Assembly: GCA_036505275.1 (NCBI GenBank)
Contig: DASXTS010000278.1
Span: 1-31,540, forward strand
Reading direction: 5' to 3'
Source: DASXTS01 sp036505275
GTDB lineage: Bacteria; Actinomycetota; Actinomycetes; Mycobacteriales; Pseudonocardiaceae
Length of the DNA: 31,540 bases
Position 1 is the stretch's first letter. Every line of letters begins with the position of its first letter. Shown piece by piece: positions 15,868 to 23,949 of the stretch. The notes beneath the pieces are model-generated. The model saw only the letters and a program-made list of their open reading frames with translations, was not told the DNA's origin and ran no database searches. Both the position numbers and the translations under genes were made by a program.

Positions 15868-16363
15868 TCGCTCAGACGCCAGGACAAGGCCGCTGCCACA
15901 ATCCGCGCCATCGTGGTCGGCTCGGGAACGGGCAGTGTACTGGCCCGGTCGGTATTCGGAAATTCTCGACCGAGATCATCATTCTGGCTGGGTGGATCAT
16001 TGGCCATGAGCCTGCCCCTTGATCGATTTGGTGTCAGACCAATTACAACGGGCTGCCGGTTGTTCTGCCCGACCGGGTGATTACCGGAGTCAAGAGGTGA
16101 CGGACTGTTCGGGTGGACTGTCGGAATTGCGCCGTCCGTCGCGGTTGTGGTACCACTGGCCGCCTTCCGGGCGACCGCATGTGGAGTTCCCTCCTACACA
16201 TGGTGATGATGGCCGCTCGGCCTGGCACCCCGGGTACGCCTGGCACCCCGGGTACGCCCGACACCGCCGGCAGGCGCCCCGGCACCCCGGCCGCCCCACC
16301 GACACCGGCGCCCCCGTTCGACGAATCTGCGAGGTCAACCCATTGTTTACTTCCTTGAAGCCC
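15868..16363. other. 496-bp gap upstream of the TIR gene, with an 18-bp direct repeat
   Basis: This gap separates the divergent PAS/GGDEF and TIR genes. Bases 15950-16060 are comparatively AT-rich and hold TTGGT-gtcag-ACCAA (16028-16042), a short dyad that could be an operator. TGGCACCCCGGGTACGCC is duplicated exactly at 16223-16240 and 16241-16258. Short open frames run through in all three plus frames (one with Gly-Thr-Pro repeats), but none has a ribosome-binding site or a recognisable fold. Confidence 0.45.
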
Positions 16364-16990
16364 ATGCCTCAGACCCGCGGCCGGCGCAGTGGCAGGCGCT
16401 TTGTCAATGCTATCGCCAGGCTGGTCGATGGAAATAGTGTGGATGCCGAAATTGTTCCGAGCCCTCAATATCTCGACGCACCCGGTCGATTGGCGCAACC
16501 GCTCGCCGCGCCGGCTGCGACACCGGAGCAGGGCGTATTCATCAGCTACCGGCAGCGCGGCGACTTCCGTTTCATGGCGGCCTCCGTTCATTACGCCTTC
16601 AAGCAGCACTTCGGCGCGGATCGGGTTTTTTTCGACATCAACTCGATGCGCCCAGGTGCCCGGTATCCGGATGAGCTGCGCAACGCGCTGGCCCGGTCGA
16701 GCGTGCTGCTCGCGGTAATCCACCGGAACTGGGTCGCCGACCTGCAGGTACGGTACGGTGGGCGGACGCCGGACTGGGTGCTGTTCGAGATCGCCACCGC
16801 ATTGCGCACCGGAATGGTCGTGGTGCCGGTGTTGTTGGACGATGCCCAGTTGCCGGCCCCGGAGGAGCTGCCGGATGAAATCAGCGACCTGGCCAACCGG
16901 CACGCGTGCGTGCTGCAGTGGTGGTCGCTGGACGACGATCTGGACCGGTTGGTCAGATCGGTCGAGCTATACATCCCGCGAGGCTCCTGA
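16364..16990 (+). CDS. TIR-domain protein
   Basis: A compact TIR protein of 208 residues from ATG 16364. The TIR domain covers the C-terminal ~150 residues: strand A GVFISYRQRGDFRF, box 2-like DRVFFDINSMRPGARYPDEL, strand C SSVLLAVIHRNWV, and DWVLFEIATALRTGMVVVPVLLDD. The glutamate in LFEIA (E142) is at the position of the catalytic Glu of NAD-degrading TIR enzymes. The start is uncertain: GTG 16439, preceded by GGA and giving 183 residues, is a good alternative, and the frame stays open back to 16019. Its 3' end overlaps the converging gene by 24 bp. Bacterial TIR proteins act as NADases or signal producers in anti-phage defence; that role is inferred. No sensor domain is fused, so a partner is expected. 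Confidence 0.85.
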   Translation: MPQTRGRRSGRRFVNAIARLVDGNSVDAEIVPSPQYLDAPGRLAQPLAAPAATPEQGVFISYRQRGDFRFMAASVHYAFKQHFGADRVFFDINSMRPGARYPDELRNALARSSVLLAVIHRNWVADLQVRYGGRTPDWVLFEIATALRTGMVVVPVLLDDAQLPAPEELPDEISDLANRHACVLQWWSLDDDLDRLVRSVELYIPRGS

Positions 16991-18514
16991 CCGAGCCGAG
17001 ACCTGCCGCCCCTGGCGCAGCAGATGCAGGTAGGTGTGGTCGCCGGCGCGCTGGGTGCGCTGCCGGGTCGACGGTCTCCGGGTCCAGCCGGCGACCGGGT
17101 GCCCGAGCTCGCGCAGCCAGCGCAGGCCGGCGGCCTCCAGCAGGATGCTGTGCGCGCCGTGCTCGACGACAAAGCCGACGAGGCTGTTCAGCACCGCCGA
17201 GGACCTGGCGACGGTGGCCACCATGGACTCGATGTCCCGGACCGCTTCCTCGTCGCGCAGGTCGGCCGGCTGGAACGCGCACCGCACCAGGGCGTCTACC
17301 GCGGCGCGGGCCTCGGCCGGTGATAGCGCGGCGGTCAGCCGCCGCTCCCAGGACCGGTCCCGCTGCAGCAGTTCGCGGGCCTCGGCCCGGCGGGCCTCCG
17401 ACGGCGCGCCCCGGCGGGCGATGAGTGCGCGGGCGATGCGCTTGACCGTGTCCAGGTCGGCGTCGGCGAGCCGGGTCAGGTCGAGGTCGGCCAGCGCCAG
17501 GACCTTGGCTGCCGGTGCGGTGGCTGCCGGTGCCGTGGCTGCCCGTGCCGTGGCTGCCCGTGCCGTGGCTGCCGGTGTGGTGGCCGGTGCCGTGGCCGCC
17601 GATGCCATGCCCGGCGGCGCCTGCGGGTCGGCCATCTCCACCACCCGCTGCACCCGATCGGAGACGCTGTGGCTGGCGCGCACCTGGCGGTGGTCCAGCC
17701 AGTCGCGCACGGCCGGCGTGCCACCGTACAGGTAGGCGCGCACCAGGACCCGCGCGGCGTAGCGGTAGGCGTCGTCGCGGCCGGCATCGTCGGCGGGCAG
17801 CCGGACGACCCGGCGGGTGGCCGGGAACGCGGCGACCGCGTCCGGCGCGTCGAGCGGCACGAATGCCACCCGCAGCTGCAGCGGCCCGCCGGTGGCGTGC
17901 GCCGTCTCGAAGGTGGAGAACGAGAACGGGGGCTCGCCCGGCACGTCTAACAGGTCGACGAGGACGGCGCGCAGACCCCACAGGAGCGCGATCCGCCTGG
18001 CCACGCTGCTCGCGCCGGACGCCACCGACAGCGGCCGTCGAGGGTCGCGCAGCACGGCAGCCACCAGCGCGACCAGGTTGGACGCCTGGTCGGCGGCCGC
18101 CCGGTCGAGGTCGTGCGGGCGGGCGTGCTGGGAGCGCGAGCAGGCCACGTCCAGCCGGCGAAGCTCGGTACCGGCCCAGGCCGGGCCGTTCCAGCCGACC
18201 CAGCCGTGCAGCTGCAGCGCCAGCTCCGGCGGTAGGTCGCCGTGCCACCCCACCAAGGCGTGGCACCGGACGCCGCTGCCACCCTCGCCGCCGATCCGTC
18301 GCAGCAGCGCCGCCGCGCCGCCATCTACGCCGTACCACATGCTCGCCACCGGCCGGTCGTCCCGGTCAAGGCCGGTATGCCCGCGCAGCTTCCCCGCCCA
18401 GCCGACCGCCTCGGCGGGGGCCACCGAGCTCCCTACCAGGTGCACCTCGCCCGGCCTGCGACAGGTGAACACGATCCGGTCCAGGGTGCCGGGCCGGTCG
18501 GCCGCAATGTTCAC
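16967..18514 (-). CDS. Unrecognised protein, possibly GTPase-associated protein 1 (GAP1)-like
   Basis: A 515-residue protein. The opening segment (DRIVFTCRRPGEVHLVGSSV) and the central block (VARRIALLWGLRAVLVDLLD, then FSFSTFETAH near residues 195-205) recall the N-terminal and middle domains of GAP1 proteins from actinobacterial NTP-dependent conflict systems. This is a memory-based resemblance. A low-complexity Ala/Thr/Pro linker (~311-336) made by 15-bp repeats separates it from a helical C-terminal part of ~180 residues (LTRLADADLDTVKRIARALI, later ALSPAEARAAVDALVRCAF). No membrane helix is seen. GTG 18514 overlaps the stop of the membrane-protein gene upstream by 4 bp (GTGA), so the two are translationally coupled. 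The frame stays open to 19093, but that extension is the neighbour's sequence out of frame. Confidence 0.75.
   Translation of the reverse strand: MNIAADRPGTLDRIVFTCRRPGEVHLVGSSVAPAEAVGWAGKLRGHTGLDRDDRPVASMWYGVDGGAAALLRRIGGEGGSGVRCHALVGWHGDLPPELALQLHGWVGWNGPAWAGTELRRLDVACSRSQHARPHDLDRAAADQASNLVALVAAVLRDPRRPLSVASGASSVARRIALLWGLRAVLVDLLDVPGEPPFSFSTFETAHATGGPLQLRVAFVPLDAPDAVAAFPATRRVVRLPADDAGRDDAYRYAARVLVRAYLYGGTPAVRDWLDHRQVRASHSVSDRVQRVVEMADPQAPPGMASAATAPATTPAATARAATARAATAPAATAPAAKVLALADLDLTRLADADLDTVKRIARALIARRGAPSEARRAEARELLQRDRSWERRLTAALSPAEARAAVDALVRCAFQPADLRDEEAVRDIESMVATVARSSAVLNSLVGFVVEHGAHSILLEAAGLRWLRELGHPVAGWTRRPSTRQRTQRAGDHTYLHLLRQGRQVSARSGASRDV
17508..17582 (-). repeat. 15-bp tandem repeat (five units) coding an Ala/Thr linker
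   Basis: Five consecutive 15-bp units, GCTGCCGGTGCGGTG and variants as read on the plus strand, encode AATAP/AATAR on the minus strand. They form the flexible linker between the two halves of the GAP1-like protein. Confidence 0.85.
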
Positions 18515-21099
18515 CGTCGGCCACCCTTCGCGGTTCGGCCGGCCGGGGCGGCTGGCGTGATGGCGTCGGCGCGCAGTGGCACCAGCCGCAGGACTCCGGC
18601 GAGCTGGCCGCGGCTCGTCCAGACCACATCGTCCTCCTCGATGAGTTGCCCGGCATGCGGGTCGGCAGAATGGCCGGCACGCTGCTCTGGCAGGTTGGTG
18701 GCTTCGGCCACCGTCGCCCCCGTTACGCTTGTCGCCCCCGTCACGCTTGTCGCCCCTGCCGCCCGTGTCGGCCGTGTCGGCCGGGGCGCGAACCGGATCA
18801 GTCGGGTGCCGGCGACTGCCGGGTCGAGCAGCGCCAGGTCGGCCGCCGAGCAGAGCTGCACCATGAGCCCATCGGCATGCGAGCGGCCCAGCAGCCGAGC
18901 GACCGCGGCGCTGTCCCTCGGCAGCGGCCCGGTGAGCACTGTCCGGTCGCGCGGCCCGTTGGCGAACGCCGGACGCTGCGCCGGGCCGCGCAGATCCAGG
19001 TGCCTGCGATAGCCGCGCAGCAGCGTGGCGAGCCGCTCCGGCACGCCGTCCGGCACGCCGTCCACATCGCCGTCCACCAGTCGCTGCCAGCATGGCCGCA
19101 GCGCCGCGCCGACGGCGTCCAGCAGGTCCTTGGTCATCACCTCGACCAGCAATGCCGACCGGCCGTCGGGCGCCGGCAGCTGCTTGCGGCTACCGGCGTT
19201 CGGCGCCGGCACCGACTTGCCATTGCGGCCGCTCAGCGCCAGCACGGGCTTGCCATTGATCGCCGGCACGGGCCTGCCGTCGGTCCGCGGCCCATCTGAC
19301 GGCCCATCTGACGGCCCATCTGACAGCCCATCTGGCGGCCCATCCGGCGGCCCATCCGACGGCCCATCCGACGGCCCATCTGACGGCCCATCTGACGGCC
19401 CATCTGACAGCCCATCTGACAGCCCATCTGACAGCGCGGGCGGCGCGCCGGCGGATGGGCTGGCGTGGCTGGCGACGGTCCTTGCGGCGGCACCGACGGC
19501 GGCGGCCATGGCCGCGGTGGCGTCCGCGGCGAATCGGCGGGTGTCGGCGGCCGGGCGGTCGATGCCGGCGATGTCCTGCAGCTGCCGGTAGACCAGCTCG
19601 GTCGCGGCGCGCGCCCGGTAGACATTGAGGCCGGCCAGCCAGTTTCGCAGCGCGCGGTACCACCAGATGCGCAGCACGAGTCCCAGCCCGAGCGCGGCGA
19701 GCACGACGAGCCCGGCGACGCGCGCCGGCGGCGCCGCCGACATCACCGGGACGGCGTCAGCCGCGGTGCCGACCAGCTCGCCGGTGGTCACCCCGGCGAC
19801 CATCCCGATGGCTGCCACGCCGGCGTGGATCCGGATGCCCACCGTGTCGGCCGGCGTCGGGCGGCGGCCGCCCGGGCCGGTCGGGCAGCGGGCGACGGCG
19901 AGGCCGGCGGCGAGCACCCAGGCCACCGCGAGCAGCGCGCCGGCCAGCCAGTTCGCCAGGCCGGCGAGCGCGCAGCAGGTGGCAACGGCGAACAGCACCC
20001 ATGGCCGCAGCACCCGGAGCGGGAACGGCTCCGGTCTGGCCAGCCCGGCGATCACCGACTCGGGACAGTGCTCGGCGAGCCTGGCCAGTTGGGCGGCGCT
20101 GCCGGCGGGCGCGAGCCGGGCCGCCGTATCCCGCAGCGTGGCTGCGAGCTCGTCGAGCGGCCGGCCCCGGTCGAGCGCGTCCTCCACCGCGTCGCGCAGC
20201 CGGGACGTCAGCACGGCACGGTCCGCCTGCGGCTCGTGCTGGACCAGATCGGGCCCGGCGTCCCCGGCGGCCACGTGCACCAGGTCGGTGGCGACGAGCC
20301 GGAGCTGGCCGACCGCGCGGCCGGCCGCGGTGGCCCCCGCCCAGGCGTCCGGTCTGGCCATGATCGGCGGCCCGATCACACCCGCCAGCCGCCGCGCGCC
20401 TTCGACCGCCCGCTCGCAGGCCAGCGCGGTAGCCTGGTAGATCGTGTCGATCCGGCGGACCGTCGGACCCGGCACCCAGCCCTCCAGGCCCTCGAGCAGC
20501 TCGGCGGCCAGGTCGCCGGTGGCGTCCGGTGGTCCGTCCTCCAGCTGCCCGGCCGACGGCCCGCCACCGATGGCGAGGCTCGCCGCGGCGGCCGCAGCGG
20601 CGGCCAGCTCCCGCCGCTCCACCGCGTCGGCGGCCACCAGCAGCAGGCCAGGGCTGGCCACGTGGCCAGGCAGCTCGGCGGCCAACTGCACGACGCGGTC
20701 GAACACCTCGGGCACCCTCAGCACGTCGAGCAGGGTGCCCAGGGCCGGCGCGTCCGGCGCCGGCACGGCCTGCGGCGGCAGCACGGCGGTGCGGCCGATT
20801 TCCCAGCCGACGCCCTCCGGGTCGCCGACCCACAGTGTCGCTACGCCGTCGCGGTCGAGCACATCGCCGGAGCGCAGCACGGTGGTGCCGCCGCGGCCGA
20901 CCGGCGCGCCGGCGGCCACGAGCACGATGCCGTGGGTCGGCTCGCTGCTGCTCAACTCCGCAAGCTGGGGTTCATGCCCGGCGAGCGTGGCGACGTCGCC
21001 GATCAGGAGGATCCGGCCGCGGTCCGGCCGTAGCTCGGGCCCGTCCGTCCGATCGGCCGCATCACGCAGGTCGACTATCCGGACAGGCTTGGGCGTCAC
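18511..21099 (-). CDS. Large membrane protein of unknown function with SDGP repeat linker
   Basis: An 862-residue protein not recognised as any family. Residues ~1-360 are soluble with alternating strands and helices (RGRILLIGDV, HGIVLVAAGAPVGRGG, then a long Ala/Leu/Arg helical part). Hydrophobic segments lie at about 367-402, 423-444 and 463-485, the last followed by IWWYRALRNWLAGLNVYRAR. Residues 556-603 are twelve tetrapeptides of the SDGP/PDGP type. The C-terminal ~250 residues look folded (EVMTKDLLDAVGAALRPCWQ) and contain a second repeat (ATSVTGATSVTGAT). GTG at 21099 has GGAG about ten bases upstream. It is coupled to the GAP1-like gene downstream. A membrane-tethered component of a conflict system is an inference from position only. 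Confidence 0.75.
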   Translation of the reverse strand: MTPKPVRIVDLRDAADRTDGPELRPDRGRILLIGDVATLAGHEPQLAELSSSEPTHGIVLVAAGAPVGRGGTTVLRSGDVLDRDGVATLWVGDPEGVGWEIGRTAVLPPQAVPAPDAPALGTLLDVLRVPEVFDRVVQLAAELPGHVASPGLLLVAADAVERRELAAAAAAAASLAIGGGPSAGQLEDGPPDATGDLAAELLEGLEGWVPGPTVRRIDTIYQATALACERAVEGARRLAGVIGPPIMARPDAWAGATAAGRAVGQLRLVATDLVHVAAGDAGPDLVQHEPQADRAVLTSRLRDAVEDALDRGRPLDELAATLRDTAARLAPAGSAAQLARLAEHCPESVIAGLARPEPFPLRVLRPWVLFAVATCCALAGLANWLAGALLAVAWVLAAGLAVARCPTGPGGRRPTPADTVGIRIHAGVAAIGMVAGVTTGELVGTAADAVPVMSAAPPARVAGLVVLAALGLGLVLRIWWYRALRNWLAGLNVYRARAATELVYRQLQDIAGIDRPAADTRRFAADATAAMAAAVGAAARTVASHASPSAGAPPALSDGLSDGLSDGPSDGPSDGPSDGPSDGPPDGPPDGLSDGPSDGPSDGPRTDGRPVPAINGKPVLALSGRNGKSVPAPNAGSRKQLPAPDGRSALLVEVMTKDLLDAVGAALRPCWQRLVDGDVDGVPDGVPERLATLLRGYRRHLDLRGPAQRPAFANGPRDRTVLTGPLPRDSAAVARLLGRSHADGLMVQLCSAADLALLDPAVAGTRLIRFAPRPTRPTRAAGATSVTGATSVTGATVAEATNLPEQRAGHSADPHAGQLIEEDDVVWTSRGQLAGVLRLVPLRADAITPAAPAGRTAKGGRR
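18713..18757 (-). repeat. 18-bp repeat in the C-terminal part of the membrane protein
   Basis: GTCGCCCCCGTTACGCTT (18713-18730) is followed by GTCGCCCCCGTCACGCTT (18731-18748) and the start of a third copy (plus-strand reading). On the coding strand they give TGATSVTGATSV. Confidence 0.75.
19291..19434 (-). repeat. 12-bp tandem repeat, 12 units, coding SDGP
   Basis: Twelve uninterrupted units of CCCATCTGACGG and close variants (CCCATCTGACAG, CCCATCCGACGG, CCCATCCGGCGG) as read on the plus strand. They stay in frame and encode twelve SDGP/SDGL/PDGP tetrapeptides. Identical neighbouring units show recent expansion; length changes would keep the frame. Confidence 0.95.
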
Positions 21100-21214
21100 C
21101 GGCGCCGCGCTCCGGCGTTGTCACCTGATAAGGCGTCCGAAACCACCACTCTGGCCCACCCCTCCGCCACGCTGCGTTCTCGCAAGTTGCAGGCTTAGAC
21201 TTGCCGGAGGGCAC

Positions 21215-21232
21215 TATAACGTACATCGGAGG
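21215..21232 (+). promoter_or_regulatory. Possible -10 element and leader of the HTH/DUF5753 gene
   Basis: TATAAC at 21215-21220 is a good -10 match; no strong -35 lies 16-18 bp upstream. GGAGG at 21228-21232 is 15 bp before GTG 21248, too far for an ideal ribosome-binding site. The gap 21100-21358 between the divergent genes contains both promoters and no other gene. Confidence 0.4.
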
Positions 21233-21358
21233 TCGGTCCGCTACTCCGTGTTGGCAGTTGTCGCCATGAGATTGCACCAGGTCCGAACGGGTGAGAGGGT
21301 CGCGGCAACAGCTGCCGGTGAAGCGGCTGCGCTCGTCGGCGGAGGCGAGGTGTGGGAC

Positions 21359-22213
21359 ATGCCCGATGGCGCCGGCCCCCTCATGGGGCGGCGGCGGTTG
21401 GCTGCCGAACTGCGCCGGTTGCGTACCGTGGCCGGCAAGACGATCTATGAGGTCGCCGAGGTCATGGAGTGTTCGACCGGCAAGATCAGTCGAATCGAGA
21501 CCGGGTCGGTGGGCGCGCGGCTGCAGGACGTGCGGGAGCTGCTCGACCTGTACGGCGTGACCGGTGCCAGACGAGCCGAGCTGCTTGACCTCGTGCGCCA
21601 GGCGCGGCAGAAGCCGTGGTGGCACGAGTACGCCGCCGTGGTGCCGCCGAACTCCGCCATCCTGTACGGGCTGGAGGCGGCCGCCACCACCGTCGATGAG
21701 CACCAGTGCGGACTGGTGCCGGGTCTGCTGCAGACCGAGGCCTACGCCGAGGCGCTGATCGGCTCGCCGACCATGGTCACCGCTGACCAGGTCAAGCGCC
21801 GGGTCGAGCTGCGGATGCGCCGCCAGGAGCTGCTCACCAGGGAGGACGGGCCGGCCTACCACACGATCATCGGCGAGGCGGCGCTGCGGGAGCCCATCGG
21901 CGGGCCGGCGGTGATGGCCGAGCAACTGCGCTACCTCATCCAGGCCGCGGAGCGGCCACGCACCACTATCCAGGTCCGGCCGTTCGGCGCCGGCAAGCCA
22001 ACGGCCGTCGGAACTTCTTTCATGATCTTCGGCTTTGCCGACCCGGCGTACGGGAAGGTCGCCTACCTTGAGCAGCTCACTCGCAACTCGTATCTCGACG
22101 AAGCCGACGAGGTGGCTTTCTATGCGTCGACATTCGCGGACATCGGCGAATATGCGCTGAGCCCGCCAGATTCACGAGAATTACTCGAAAAACTGGTCGA
22201 ATCGTTTAGTTGA
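21359..22213 (+). CDS. Helix-turn-helix regulator with DUF5753 (Scr1/XRE type)
   Basis: A 284-residue XRE-type regulator. The HTH lies at residues ~12-66 (RRRLAAELRRLRTVAGKTIY, EVMECSTGKISRIETG), then the DUF5753 domain with its typical marks WWHEYAAVVPP, CGLVPGLLQTEAYAEALI, RRQELLTREDGP and ALREPIGGPAVMAEQL. Such proteins are highly multiplied in actinomycetes and usually pair with a DUF397 protein that modulates them. ATG 21359 gives the normal family length; GTG 21248 and ATG 21266 would add up to 37 low-complexity residues. Its last 8 bp overlap the end of the DUF397 gene on the opposite strand. It is divergent from the membrane/GAP1-like operon and may control it (inference). Confidence 0.92.
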   Translation: MPDGAGPLMGRRRLAAELRRLRTVAGKTIYEVAEVMECSTGKISRIETGSVGARLQDVRELLDLYGVTGARRAELLDLVRQARQKPWWHEYAAVVPPNSAILYGLEAAATTVDEHQCGLVPGLLQTEAYAEALIGSPTMVTADQVKRRVELRMRRQELLTREDGPAYHTIIGEAALREPIGGPAVMAEQLRYLIQAAERPRTTIQVRPFGAGKPTAVGTSFMIFGFADPAYGKVAYLEQLTRNSYLDEADEVAFYASTFADIGEYALSPPDSRELLEKLVESFS

Positions 22214-22406
22214 ACTCGCCGTCGAGGACACCGTGCAGGAACGCTTGCCACTCCTCATGGGAGAACCTGAGTACCGGGCCGTTCGGGTTCTTGGAGTCTC
22301 TGACCAGGACGTTCATCTCGTCCATCGCGACCTCGACACATGTGGCGGCAGCACCCGTACAGTAACTGCTCCGATACCAATCGTGACGGTCCCGAATGGT
22401 TGTCAT
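22206..22406 (-). CDS. DUF397 domain protein
   Basis: A 66-residue DUF397 protein: the family motif W-(Y/R)-(K)-S-S-Y-C appears as WYRSSYCTGAAATCVEVA, then VLVRDSKNPNGPVLRFSHEEW and the usual hydrophobic end. The ribosome-binding site GAAGGA lies seven bases before ATG 22406. DUF397 proteins act with HTH/DUF5753 regulators, apparently as antagonists or cofactors. This copy is tail-to-tail with its presumed partner, overlapping by 8 bp so that each stop lies inside the other gene, instead of the usual tandem order. Confidence 0.92.
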   Translation of the reverse strand: MTTIRDRHDWYRSSYCTGAAATCVEVAMDEMNVLVRDSKNPNGPVLRFSHEEWQAFLHGVLDGEFN

Positions 22407-22489
22407 GATCGTCCTTCGCCCGGCGGATCCCAACCCTTCCGCCATCTGACTCGGGTCTAGCCGATTTGAACAAGGCCGGACCACCGTCC

Positions 22490-22503
22490 GCCCAAAATTG
22501 GGC
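22490..22503. promoter_or_regulatory. Palindrome in the gap before the HTH/TPR gene
   Basis: GCCCAAAATTGGGC has 6-bp arms (GCCCAA/TTGGGC) around two bases. It lies in the 212-bp gap between the divergent DUF397 and HTH/TPR genes and is the best operator candidate there. CTCCGG/CCGGAG arms also occur near 22526-22545. Confidence 0.45.
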
Positions 22504-22618
22504 CGCTAGCTGTCAGTTGCAGCCTCCGGACATGCCCGCCGGAGCGTGTCGAAATGGTAGTGACGAGATACTGACGCCGACGACATTCGTCGTACTCGGG
22601 CGTCGGCGATTGGTGGAG

Positions 22619-23926
22619 ATGGTGGTTGCGCCGCAGATCTCGTTCGGCGCGGAGTTGCGCAGCCGTCGGCAGACGGCCGGCATGTCGCTGCCCGACATGG
22701 CGCGCCGCGTGCACTACAGCACGGGGTACCTGAGCAAGATCGAGAACGGCCGCAAGAAGCCCACCGTCGAGCTGGCCCGCCAGTGCGACGCCGTACTTCG
22801 GACCTGCGGCGAGCTGACCGCCATGGCCAGGGTCGACCCCCAGCCGGCCGCCCGCCGACCCGGCCGGGCGCGGGAGGACCACGCCGACCAGGACGGCGAC
22901 GTGTGGACGGTCAGCCTGGCCGGCGACGGCAGCGGCCGGTTTGTGCCGCACGGCCGGCAGGACGCTCCGGGTGCGCTGGCCGGCACCGAGTTCCCCACCA
23001 GGGGCGCCGAGGCGGCCGCCATGTCCGAGCATGCCGTCGGCTTCTTCCGCGTCCAGTTCGATCAGCTCCGCCGGCTTGGGCACACCACGAGCCCGTTCGT
23101 GGTGCTGCCATTGCTGGTCGTGCAGACCCAGCTGCTGCGCGCGATTGCGAACAGCGCCTCCGACGAGGAGCTGCGCCGCGGCGTGCTGTGCCTGGCCGCG
23201 CGCTTCGCCGAGTACGCCGGCTGGATGGCCCAGGAAAGCGGCGACGACCGCGCGGCGAGCTGGTGGACGGCCACTGCCGTGCGCCTGGCCGCCGCCGGTG
23301 GCGACCCGTACCTGGCCCAGTACGCCCTGGTGCGCCGGGCCGATCTGGCCCTGTACCGGCAGGACGCGGCGGACACCATCGAGCTCACCCGTCAGGCGCA
23401 GGCCGATGGCTCCACGCCGGCTCGGGTCCGCGGACTGGCCGCTCAGCGGGAGGCCCAGGGGCACGCGATCGCCGGCGACTATGACTCCTGCCTGCGCGCG
23501 CTGGACCGGGCCAGCGCCCTGCTGCAGGCCGCAGAGGGCGAGGACCAGGCGGGCCCGGTGCTCGGGTCGACTAACATAACCAACCCGGTGGCCATTGCGA
23601 TGGGCTGGTGCCTGCAGGAGATCGGCCGGTCCGCGGACGCGGCGAAGATCCTGGACGACCAACTGGCCACCATGCCGGCGACCGCCAAGCGGGCCCGCGC
23701 GCTGTGGGGAGCCAGGTGTGCCGTCGCATACGCTTCGGCGGGGGAGGTCGTTCATTCCTGCAATTTGGCCGAAAGCGTCGTCGACGATGCCGAGCTCGTC
23801 GACTCGGCGACCGTGCGGTCCGAGTTGCGTGTGCTGGCCCGAACGCTGGCCCGATGGCGGACCCACCCAGCCGTGCGGGATCTGATGCCGCGGTTGTCCG
23901 GGGCACTGCACACCCCGGCCGGTTGA
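22619..23926 (+). CDS. HTH regulator with TPR-like C-terminal region
   Basis: A 435-residue protein. An XRE-type HTH occupies residues ~5-65 (ISFGAELRSRRQTAGMSLPD, MARRVHYSTGYLSKIENGRK), followed by a basic linker and ~290 residues of paired helices (QLLRAIANSASDEELRRGVL, TATAVRLAAAGGDPYLAQYA, RADLALYRQDAADTIELTRQ) with TPR-like Ala/Leu/Tyr spacing. This architecture occurs in RRNPP-type peptide receptors and in many actinobacterial XRE/TPR regulators. ATG 22619 directly follows a GGAG, so an adjacent GTG (22622) could be the true start; the frame is open to 22466 but without protein-like sequence. The NUDIX gene follows after 23 bp, in one operon. A secreted-peptide gene sits 743 bp downstream of its stop. 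Confidence 0.88.
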   Translation: MVVAPQISFGAELRSRRQTAGMSLPDMARRVHYSTGYLSKIENGRKKPTVELARQCDAVLRTCGELTAMARVDPQPAARRPGRAREDHADQDGDVWTVSLAGDGSGRFVPHGRQDAPGALAGTEFPTRGAEAAAMSEHAVGFFRVQFDQLRRLGHTTSPFVVLPLLVVQTQLLRAIANSASDEELRRGVLCLAARFAEYAGWMAQESGDDRAASWWTATAVRLAAAGGDPYLAQYALVRRADLALYRQDAADTIELTRQAQADGSTPARVRGLAAQREAQGHAIAGDYDSCLRALDRASALLQAAEGEDQAGPVLGSTNITNPVAIAMGWCLQEIGRSADAAKILDDQLATMPATAKRARALWGARCAVAYASAGEVVHSCNLAESVVDDAELVDSATVRSELRVLARTLARWRTHPAVRDLMPRLSGALHTPAG

Positions 23927-23949
23927 GCACGCACGAGAGGTAGCCACCC

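Noticed and set aside
13843..16080. Long plus-strand open frame (745 codons) opposite the PAS/GGDEF gene
   Set aside because: It is an antisense shadow of a gene with clear PAS and GGDEF signatures; its translation is Gln/Arg/Gly-rich without any domain.
16113..16358. Short frame with Gly-Thr-Pro repeats before the TIR gene
   Set aside because: The collagen-like look comes from the 18-bp DNA duplication; there is no ribosome-binding site and the neighbouring frames are equally open.
16321..16437. Third-frame segment reading VYFLEAHASDPRPAQW ending just before GTG 16439
   Set aside because: It looks protein-like and could hint at an upstream coupled gene or frameshift, but there is no start codon in frame after the stop at 16204 other than rare CTG.
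19291..19434. CRISPR-like array
   Set aside because: The 12-bp units are contiguous with no spacers and stay in frame within a coding region.
19465..21033. Plus-strand frame of 522 codons opposite the membrane-protein gene
   Set aside because: Composition is typical of GC-rich antisense shadow, with no ribosome-binding site or domain; the minus-strand frame has membrane helices and coupling to the next gene.
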